Shown: piece by piece, positions 55,985 through 64,000 of the stretch
Layout: each line of letters begins with the position of its first letter
Position numbering within the stretch: position 1 is the stretch's first letter
DNA from: Sequoia sempervirens
Lineage: Eukaryota; Streptophyta; Pinopsida; Cupressales; Cupressaceae
Assembly (NCBI GenBank): GCA_007258455.2
Contig: VDFB02270651.1
Location: 491,482,711 to 491,546,710, forward strand
Length of the DNA stretch: 64,000 bases
Reading direction: 5' to 3'
The notes under the pieces: generated by a model
Told to the model about the DNA's origin: nothing
Databases searched by the model: none
Seen by the model: the letters and a program-made list of their open reading frames with translations, nothing else
Made by a program: the position numbers and the translations under genes

Positions 55985-56500
55985 CATAATTAAACACAAA
56001 AATTTATTCTATTCTAATCCTAACCCTAGTTAAACCCTAACCCTATTTGGACTCTAACCCTTACCCTAATTGAACACTAAATCTAATTGTAATTGACCAC
56101 TAAGCATAATTGAATTATACCCCTAACCCTAACCCTAACTCTAACTCTAATCAAACCCTAACCCAAACCCACTTGATTCATAATCCCAACCCTAACCCAA
56201 ACCCTAATTGAACTTTAAAACTAACCTTAATTAAGTATTAACCCTAATTGAACATTTATTGAACACTAGTCCTAATTGTACCATAACCCTAACTTTGAAC
56301 TACAATTGAACTCTAATCCTAACCCTAACACTAATTCTTATCCTAATTGAACCTTAACCCCAACCCCAACCAAATTCATAACCTTAATTAAACACCAACC
56401 TCATCCTCAATCCTAACCCAAATCAAACATTAAGTGAACCCTAAACCTAACCCTAAGTGAACACTAATCCTAATTGAACTCTAACTTTTTAGGTTAAAAT
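55985..56500. repeat. Telomere-like CCCTAA-type block
   Basis: Degenerate hexamers on the minus sense (TAACCCTAACCCTAA) mixed with AATTGAACCCTAA. The part up to 56343 is the mirror of 22906-23225; the rest extends beyond what the left contig shows. Confidence 0.75.
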
Positions 56501-56589
56501 ATTAAAGTGCCTTAGATTTTCCCATTCATCGTCATTTATCATTCAATTCCTAATAGAACTCCAAAAATTTATACTTTTATAATGTTTTA

Positions 56590-57247
56590 ATACACACCTA
56601 ATATTAAGGTTTTAGAGTTTAAGGGTTAAGGGTTTAAGGGTTTAGAGTTTAAGGGTTAAGGGTTTAAGGTTTAGGGTTAAGGTTAGAGGGGAGAGAGATA
56701 GAGAGAGTGAGTTGAGAGTGAGAGGGTAGAGGGTAGAGGGTTTAAGGGTTTTGGGTTTAAGGGTTAAGGGTTTAGGGTTATGGGTAGAGGGAGAGAGATT
56801 GAGGGATTCAGTGAGAGAGAGAGAGGGAGGGAGTGGGGAGAGAGATAGAGGGTTAAGGGTAGAGGGTAGAAGGGAGAGGGTTAAGGGCAGAGGGAGGGAG
56901 ATAAGAGTGTGAGAGAGAGAGAGGCAGAAGGGGTAGGAGGGTGAGACTTGAGAGAGACAGGGAAAGAGGGAGGGAGTGGGAGAGAGATATGGGGTAGAGG
57001 GTTTAAGGGTTTAGATTTTAAGGGTTAAGAGTTTGAGGTTTATTGTTAAGGTTTTAAGGTTTAGGGTTTAAGGGTAGAGGGGAGACACATAGAGGGAGTG
57101 AGTGAGAGATAGATAGAGACCTAAGAGAGGGAGAGGGGGTAGGAGGGAGAGACTTGAGAGAGAGAGAGAGGGTAGAGGGTAGAGGGTTTAAGGGTTAAGG
57201 GTTTAGGGTTTAGGGTTATGGGTAGAGGGGAGAGAGATAGAGGGATT
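56590..57247. repeat. TTTAAGGG heptamers and GAGA-rich repeat
   Basis: Alternating runs of GGTTTAAGGGTTAAGGG and AGAGAGAGAGGG / GGTAGAGGG. The same composite is found inverted at 40824-40884. No gene. It may be subtelomere-like satellite, but only the composition is seen. Confidence 0.8.
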
Positions 57248-57812
57248 CATCTCACTGTTGTGGTGTGTATAATCCTTTTTCTAGCTTTAATTCAAGGAAT
57301 TAATTAAAATACTTTAATGGGATTATAGGTGGATATGTTATGTATAAGGATTTGATAAGTATTATTGGGTGAGAATGCATACTAATGAAATTGTAATGCA
57401 ATATTGTCAGGGATCTTATAAGTTATATGCTATGTATTAAATCTGTCATAAGCCTTTAGATGCTTATGAATTTGACTCCTGCAATGGATATATGGCACTG
57501 CTCTAAGTTGTACTTATTTGTGTAGTTCAATAATTGTTTGTCTTTTCCTAGAGCTTGCTACAAATTGCAAATTAATGACTATATTTTACTATGGATTGTG
57601 TTGTAGTTATCTCATGCTCCACATAGTTGATATTATAGGTGAACGGCCAATTTTATTCAATATTTTCCTATTATGTTGAGCTATTCAATGGTATTATATG
57701 TTATGTGTTAATATTGTTTATGATATTGGTGCAGAGGTTGTAAACACATTAAGGGATCACCCTCCCGAGTCTTGCAGAGCCCAAAGTGTAGGAGGCTTTT
57801 TAAAGTCCTCGT
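57248..57812 (+). repeat. Partial second copy of the family-gene 3' flank
   Basis: Aligns with 54912-55464 from ATTCATCTCACTGTTGTGG to GTGTAGGAGGCTTTTT with perhaps 10% differences. It lacks the coding part and the following G-box module, so it is a fragment. Confidence 0.85.
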
Positions 57813-58339
57813 CAGTTGGTCCAAGTCCTTCGAGTTGCCCTTGATTGGAATTGGAAATCCCATAGGTAGATTAGAAGACCAACTTGGTTACAGTGTAAAA
57901 AAAAAACCAACACCCTCTACCTTTAACCCTAAACCCTAAACCATTTAACCCTAAACCCTCCTCTCTAAACCCTAAACCCTCTACCCTCTATCTCCCACTC
58001 TAAACTCTAAACCTTTCCTTGTATTCTTTTATAATTTTCATTATTCCTATTTATTTTACACTTACATTTACAAATACACATACATATGCATTTACTGTTT
58101 TCATTTATTTCTCATGTAGTTTAATAGTTTGATCAATTTCATATTATATGTGTTGAAGACTTTAGAATTTCAATTACATTAATTTATGGATATGTTGTAT
58201 CTATAAAAACTACAAAACCATATGCTCTTTGTATTTACACTTGCATTTAGAAATACACATTTATATACATAGATATAGATTTCTTTAATGATATGTTGCA
58301 TTTATTGTTCTAAGAGAGCATCCAGTAATTGCATTTACA
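57813..58339. other. Unassigned; short CCCTAAA tract
   Basis: A telomere-like AACCCTAAACCCTAAACC tract lies at about 57917-58015. The rest is AT-rich sequence with no recognised gene. Confidence 0.5.
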
Positions 58340-58352
58340 TTTAAAAATACAT

Positions 58353-58385
<33 letters not shown>

Positions 58386-58417
58386 TGTGTGCGCGTGCGT
58401 GTGTGTGTATGTATATC
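58340..58417. repeat. Compound microsatellite (CATA)n, (TG/CG)n
   Basis: A run of about seven CATA units passes into TATATATATG and then alternating TGTGCGCGTGCGTGTGTGTG. Alternating purine-pyrimidine runs of this type can adopt Z-DNA. Confidence 0.9.
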
Positions 58418-58631
58418 ATTTATATTCAGTGTTCAAAAACAACCCATTAGGTTTGCACATAGATAAAAATTCATAAAATCATATCTCCCATACATGTTTT
58501 GTTGAAACCTAGGCTTGAACCTCTCATTTCACATGCTTTTCTTCACAAAACTCTTGAGGACAGCAGCTATACCTTCTTTATTTCTCATCCTACGCCCTAT
58601 TCATGCATCCTAAAATTGTAACAGTATCCAT

Positions 58632-58679
58632 GGGGCCTCTTACACAAGCTACAGTAATCACAAAAAGTGTAAGAGCCCC
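58632..58679. other. Stem-loop with 13-bp stem
   Basis: GGGGCCTCTTACAC (58632-58645) pairs with GTGTAAGAGCCCC (58667-58679) with one bulged C and a 21-base loop. There is no T-run after it and no gene nearby, so no role can be assigned. It may be a MITE end or a chance hairpin. Confidence 0.5.
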
Positions 58680-59277
58680 TTTATATCTTTTTTGGACTAC
58701 AAAACCCTCAAAAATAGGGTAACCGGGCTGTATGCAAAGAAATAAAGCTTTCTAACTCAAATCAATGTCTTAAGCCCTAAAATCATATTCAAATCAAAGC
58801 TAACACATATCTTCACGACATGGAATTGATTTCACATCAAAATATAGCTGCATGTGACCATACAGTGTTGCATAACAAGAAAAATATAGAAATTTTGAAG
58901 AAAAACACAGATTTTCGAATGTCAAGAGCTTCTATTTTAAATCCTCAACCATCAACAACTATTACAATGATCACTTTATGCCTTTTAAAGGCCTTTACAT
59001 GTCAACCACTGAACAACCACCTCTATAACTAACTTTTTAATCTTTTATGATCACATGAAACATAAAACACACTAAATTCAAGGTTGTTAACATCACTATT
59101 GAAATGTTTTAATTTTTTGACCTTTCAAACATTAAAAAGTACATCATTAAATTAATTATGTAATGGCATAAAAATTAAAAACATCATGAATTAATTATGT
59201 AACCACATAAGTCAAATATAATTCTATCAATAAATTAATATCAAATAGATAATATAATTGCATAACTTATGCATTTC
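58680..59277. other. Unassigned 3' side of the second CACTA relic
   Basis: No gene recognised. The CACTA 3' terminus would be expected near here but was not identified. Confidence 0.3.
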
Positions 59278-61290
59278 AATGTCATTGATCTTCTTCTTCA
59301 TCTAACTCTTTGTCTATATCATCCAATCCAAATTCGACATTGTAAGGATCGGTCATATGATCATCATCCTCATCAATATCAGTTTCAATAATGTCATCAT
59401 CCACACGGATATCATCTTCATGAACATTAACTTCTACATCATCATGATCTAGTTCCTCCTCTTCGACATCTTCGTCAGGGACATCATCAACTAACTATTG
59501 GTCCTGATTATCATCTACATAATCTTCTAATTCTTTGGTATCTTCTTCTTCCACCACATTATACTTTACCAGCCTTCCTCTTGGATCATGTCTAACAACA
59601 AATGACCAACCCGGTTTACCTAGAACCTCTGAGTAAAATACCTGCTCACATTGGCTTGGAACAACATAGGGCTCATTTCCAGCTCACTCAATCAACCTTG
59701 TATTAACCATCATAAATCCATTATCATGTTCAATAATAGTTCTCTCAGGATCATTTTCATTCAATCGTAGCCTATACCATAGGAGGATGAACATAATTAA
59801 TCTGAAGGACTTAAAGTCACACTCACGTATATCATCCAAAATCCCATAGTATCATTTTTCTAAGACTTTTGGATGTATGTCGCTTCTAGATGAAACATTA
59901 GACACCTGAAAGATTGTAGTTATACCAGAATCAAAAGTTTTCTTCATGTCATCCAACATTTTGATTCAAAATTTATGACCATTGCACCACATAGCCTTGT
60001 GGTGTTTCACCTGCAATATGTCAAACATGTAAAAATTATTGCAATATTGTCAGTTGATAAACATATATATTTTTGGCCGAATGTATGCAAAGAAAAAAAT
60101 CTCAACATATATATACATCAATATAATTGAAAATAATTAAATAATATGGGTGATTAATATATTTATACGTGCCTATTTATCTCTTAAACCATATGCTAAA
60201 TCAATTTCCCTTTGTGTAACATTGGAATCTCCATTACGATGAGCTTCTTTAACCAATGAAGCCACACCTTCCCATGTTATTGTGCCACCAGATTGTCGAC
60301 ATCGTTCAATCCATACTGTCATCCAATCAAGGTTGTTGGTGACATACAAATGTAGTGCATCCCACTCTCGACCAACTGTATCAAAAAAATTTGAAATTCA
60401 CAAACGACGTATAATTAGTTAAATACCACAATATATGACCTTAATTTATAATTGATTTATATTGAAGATTAAAAATTAAATAAGTACAATATACATAAAA
60501 ACCATATGTAAAATGTATTCCAATTAATCTCCATGACCATCTTATAATTACCTCTCTCTTTCCTCAATCTACCTTTCCCCATCAGGTACTCCCCTTCAAA
60601 TTTGTTAATGGAGTTGGGATCTCAAATGCGATCTACATAGATCTTCGCTACAAACTTAGGAAGATATTTACTAATGTACACCATGGTCTAGTATACCATA
60701 TATCCCTCCACCATAGAACCCTCAAGATGTGCTCTTTTTCTAACCAAAGCCTTAAAATATTTCAAGTTCCTCTCAACCATCCACATTGACCTTGTGTGTA
60801 CAGGTCCACACAATTCAATCTCCTCAACCTGGTGTATGAGGTAGTTTTCTTGTGCATTGAAAAATGTCGAAGGTAGGCACTTTTGCATTTCACACATTAG
60901 ACAAAGAATTTTTCTCTTCCAATAATTTATATCTTCTTTATGGATTTATTTAGATGACAACCATCTACAAGTGATTCAAGGCACAAATATATTAACGAGA
61001 TTTAACAAAAATATACAGTATATTACATAACAAGTAAAACAAATGGCAATTATAAGATGTATACAACAAATTGAAAAAATCTCGCTACTTACCTCATGTA
61101 TTTTCCAAGATCATATATAACTTGACATTATTGTCAAAGTTTTCTGGGAGAGATAGAGGTAGAACGTACTGCAACAATTATAAAATGATCTTTTCATTAT
61201 TTTTCCAAAAGTAGTAAACACAATACACTGAAAAGTGCATGCATTATACAAGTGTATATAATATACTAGAATAATTACCTTAATGAAGGT
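59278..61290 (-). pseudogene. Second CACTA relic: TNP2 end, DUF4218, DUF4216 and acidic tail
   Basis: Minus-strand order: a NTFIK exon end at 61279-61293 with a GTAATT donor, a 106-bp intron ending TTGTTGCAG (61173-61278), then YVLPLSLPENFDN (about 61130-61172). Next comes DUF4218 with MQKCLPSTFFNAQENYLI, VHTRSMWMVERNLKYFKAL and EGSMVEGYMVY (60697-60890), then EWDALHLYVTNN (60330-60385), DDIRECDFKSFRL, and DUF4216 with GFMMVNTRLIE, NEPYVVPSQCEQVFY and GKPGWSFVVRHD (59600-59740). An Asp/Glu-rich tail runs to 59278. Further introns, for example after 60590 and 60180, are likely. Stops are fewer than in the first CACTA relic, so this copy is younger, but it is still broken. Confidence 0.82.
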
Positions 61291-61295
61291 ATTCC
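61291..61295. repeat. Target-site duplication (ATTCC), left
   Basis: ATTCC at 61291-61295 is repeated at 62184-62188 and brackets an 888-bp sequence that starts TG and ends CA in either direction. It identifies an LTR insertion into the CACTA coding exon. Confidence 0.85.
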
Positions 61296-62183
61296 TGTAA
61301 TTAGGAAAATTTTCAAGTTAGATTGCAAATAGCATAAAACCATTAAATCCCTAATAACAATGGAGAACAATGAAAACAAGAAACATGAGAGTATGAAACA
61401 AATTCACCTAGTCTTCAAGCCTCCATTGATTCACCTCCATTGGTCTTCTCCATCTTGCTGAAAATGATATAATTGCCCTCAAATTTGAAGTGCAACTATA
61501 ACCTATGACAAAGCCAAGCAAAATATTGAAGTAATGTGTATGCTTAAGCACTCAAAAGCTCTCAAGCATGTTGAAAATAACTTGTGTTGTGTAAAATGAC
61601 TTGAGAGAAGGCCTTTTAAAGAATTCCAAATTGAGAATGGACAGCCAAGATTAAAAGTTGGTGAAGCCCTAAGATCAAAGGCCAAGAATTAATGTCATAA
61701 GGAGGATTAGGGTTAGGGCAACCCTTGAAATGAAGGGTTGGGATTTAATTGGAGATAATCAAATCAATGGTGGAGACTAATAGGTAGTTGGAATAATAGA
61801 AATTATTTAATTTATGGAGAATGTTGACTTATGAATTAAATAATGGTTTAATTCATAAATGGGAATGAGACAAAAGACTTGATATTTATAATTATTTTAA
61901 TTATTTATTTTGGTGGGATGGAAAGTGGGCTAAATAAATAAGTTTATTTAATGGAAAGAAAAAAAGGTAATGTTGGTAATCATAAATTTATTTAATTATT
62001 AGAGGGAATAAGAACTAATTAGTGACGTATTTAAATAAATAAATGTAATTTATTTTTTTAAATAATCACGGAGGAATAATTATGACATTAGGATGTGATT
62101 AAATAATTGAATTATGTGAGGGAGAAGCATGGTCATCATAGAAAATATGGTTTGCAAGTCAAGACCATTTTTATGTGTCTACA
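61296..62183 (-). mobile_element. Solo LTR nested in the CACTA gene
   Basis: On the minus strand it starts TGTAGACACATAAAAATGG and ends CCTAATTACA, 888 bp, with 5-bp target duplications and no internal region. A TATA-like CTTTAAAAGGCC lies near 61610-61622 (minus sense). TGTAGACAC starts are common in plant gypsy-type LTRs. A solo LTR arises when the two LTRs of a complete element recombine. It lies exactly between the HDWN and TFIK codons of the transposase exon. Confidence 0.85.
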
Positions 62184-62188
62184 ATTCC
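62184..62188. repeat. Target-site duplication (ATTCC), right
   Basis: Second copy of ATTCC, directly after the solo LTR. Confidence 0.85.
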
Positions 62189-62983
62189 AATCATGCATTT
62201 TCATCCCTGACCCAAATTCACCTTTCTTTGTTATTATATTGTTTATGTTCGCAGCAAATCCTATGGGAAATCAAATTTTTCGTATGACTTCTTTTATAGC
62301 ATTGCTTTGCTGCTCTGTTAATAACCAAGGAAGGGCACTTATATTAATTTGGTCTCCATCGCTATTTAATTGAATGAAATTTTTCATTGCATGATTGGCT
62401 TCCTGAATTTCACTACAAATTTTGACAAATTTTTCTTTGTCATGCTTCCATCCAATATTTTTCATAATTTTTATGTTATATTCTTTCTGATATGCATTGT
62501 ATCAAACAAATGCACAATTTTTAGCTGCTCATAGTAGGGCAACCTACTAAATTGTCTGGGATAACATTTCAGTCCTTGTGGAAGCCGACCATTAATGCCT
62601 TGATGACCTTCATGAAGAATATAAGTTAAACAAATTAACAACGAAAATCATTTTCAATTACAACATGAGTAAACACAATACAATATACAAATATAAATTC
62701 AAAACATATCATTTATGATAGATAAACAATTTGACCTGATGTATAACCTTTATGATTAATTCTATTATATTCCAACTTTCATAGGTGAGGTGTCATTCTT
62801 TGTGGTTTTGATGTAGTCTCCTATTTCCTATTGAAAAGATGTTTTTCAGTAGTTCGATACTTATTATTTCTATGGAGGAAGTTCCTATAATCATCAAACA
62901 CCTGCTTCCTAAACTTGTTGAACGACGAGATTTCATCTTTGGACCACAAATTGGACATGCAAATTTTCCATTTGTTTGAAGAC
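62189..62983 (-). pseudogene. Second CACTA relic: TNP2 core
   Basis: Minus-strand order: GLQTNGKFACPICGPKMKSRRS starting after an acceptor GATCTTGCAG at 62984-62990, DDYRNFLHRNNKYRTTEKHLF (62830-62895), a stretch with CYPRQFSRLPYYEQLKIVHL then FDTMHIRKN (about 62480-62570), KHDKEKFVKICSEIQEANHA, SALPWLLTEQQSNAIKEVIR (62280-62340) and FPIGFAAN then TKKGEFGSGMKMHDWN (62189-62275). These are the conserved TNP2 blocks upstream of DUF4218. The frame continues across the solo LTR. Introns lie between these blocks; the N-terminal exons must lie at or beyond 63000 and were not recognised. Confidence 0.82.
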
Positions 62984-64000
62984 CTGCAAGATCATATATA
63001 ATTGGATTAAATATGTTAATTTTTATAATTATATATAATGAATAGATTATTTTAAAAACATGCATGAGGGTGTGTGCAAGATCATGATGGGCCAAAATGT
63101 GGCAATATGATGGGTATTTGTAGGGTATGTGGTTGACGTAATATTTTACCCAAAATTGATGAAATGAAAAGGGTTTTTAAAGGAGATTCTCAGCTTTCCA
63201 CCAATATAAATTATTCTTCACTTTGAATTTAATAAATAATTATTATTCATTTTCTATTTGAATTACGACTAAAGTCATGATTGATAAGCTAATTGAAAAA
63301 ATCTATAGCTTTCAAAGTATCACATTTTTTGAATCCAAAACATGGCACATTCTATGCTTCACATACTATAGGATTAAAAAAAAAAAAAAATGAATTTCAT
63401 GAATTTTGACCAAGTTAAGGTGGTCATATTATACATTTTATATATTTTTTAAAAGTTGTAATAAAAATTCATAATTAATTATTTACTTAGAAAAAAAATA
63501 CAAAAATATGCATCACATCCGCATGAGTCCTCTACTTATGTCTAAAATATTATAAAAAATATTATCATTTTTTTGTTTTTAAGGTGGTTAGACAGACACC
63601 TACTTATTTTTCCCTGAAATTTAAGTACTACTGCATTGAAATTTCAAATTTTCACCAAATAGATTTTTTAATTTTCTAAATAAACCTAGTAGTTTAGAAA
63701 CTACATTCAATTTTCTATAGATTCTATTCTTACATATTTTTGAAATAATATAGATAACCTAGTCAAATTTTTACATCAAGTTGCCTAGCTTTGATTTTTC
63801 TAATTTTTTTGCACTTAAGGGCCTGTTTTTTCCATGATGATCCTGCACATACCCATGATATCTACTTCATCAAATTAAATATTGTTAAAGTGCAGTCGAA
63901 CGTTATAACATACCAAAAAAATGTGTTATCCCTGGGGAATCATGAATTGTCCATACAAGCATTGCATGGAATTGAAATTATCTTTGTTCTATTGGTCTAG
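62984..64000. other. Unassigned right end; intron or intergenic
   Basis: The first part would be the intron before the TNP2 exon at 62983. No exon, repeat or gene was recognised further right; there is an (A)14 run at 63377 and generally AT-rich sequence. Confidence 0.35.

Larger units (their letters stand above)
42085..56343. repeat. Right arm of the giant inverted repeat
   Basis: Reverse complement of 22906-36228, longer by a 926-bp insertion at 44119-45045. Tracts 45046-48434 and about 49157-55765 match the left arm without visible difference in what was compared; 42085-44118, 48435-49156 and 55766-56343 are diverged. Homology ends inside the Rep gene on the inner side and in telomere-like sequence on the outer side, where the left arm meets an N gap. 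Confidence 0.95.

Noticed and set aside
61173..61278. Part of the solo LTR insertion
   Set aside because: It has a GTAATT donor and TTGCAG acceptor in frame with flanking transposase codons, so it is an intron of the CACTA gene, outside the LTR.
63791..64000. Open frame running off the right edge
   Set aside because: No domain is recognised and the composition is that of surrounding non-coding AT-rich DNA.

Overview
This is eukaryotic nuclear DNA, AT-rich and built almost entirely of decayed transposable elements. The best guess is a gymnosperm, probably a conifer. That is inferred from plant-type CACTA, copia and Helitron relics, plant-type degenerate telomere-like heptamers, fragments of plant housekeeping genes (CTR9, RPN8, PPR) and an unrecognised, highly repeated protein family; no species marker was seen. 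No intact host gene was found. Two runs of exactly 100 N (22806-22905 and 40885-40984) are scaffold joins, so the order across them depends on the assembly.

Layout, left part (1-22805). It opens with a degenerate TCGGTGAGAC repeat and a telomere-like heptamer tract. Copia debris follows (LTR-like block and a minus-strand reverse transcriptase relic). Next comes a minus-strand CTR9 pseudogene whose TPR block is repeated four times in tandem, then PPR repeat scraps. A plus-strand CACTA transposase relic (about 9.7-16.6 kb) is interrupted in its DUF4216-like domain by a short LTR retroelement with perfect 5-bp target duplications. After that come a 126-bp tandem repeat, a broken member of the unrecognised protein family (17913-19430), a 98-bp tandem repeat, a LINE zf-RVT scrap and a single fossil exon of the proteasome lid gene RPN8.

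Middle part (22906-56343). This is a very large inverted repeat with arms of 13-14 kb around a spacer of about 5.9 kb that contains the second gap. Each arm carries a Helitron (Rep-helicase plus an RPA70-like gene) and, back to back with it, a 1.2-kb-codon member of the unrecognised protein family preceded and followed by a 75-bp module with a G-box and a GATATCG box. Identity along the arms is mosaic: two long tracts look identical with no net indel, while the tracts between and around them differ by roughly 4-10%. The spacer holds a hexamer telomere-like block flanked by its own inverted repeats, a third copy of the arm's AT-rich segment, and a direct duplication.

Right part (56344-64000). 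It holds more telomere-like and GA-rich sequence, a partial copy of the family gene's 3' flank, microsatellites, and a minus-strand CACTA relic (59278 to about 63.0 kb) with visible introns. That element is split by an 888-bp solo LTR with 5-bp target duplications.

Almost every in-frame stop in the Helitron and unknown-family genes is one C-to-T step from CAG, CAA or CGA (or G-to-A from TGG), which fits decay by cytosine deamination under plant CG/CHG methylation. The main leads for follow-up are the mosaic palindrome, the unknown protein family with its flanking G-box modules, and the four-fold CTR9 block.
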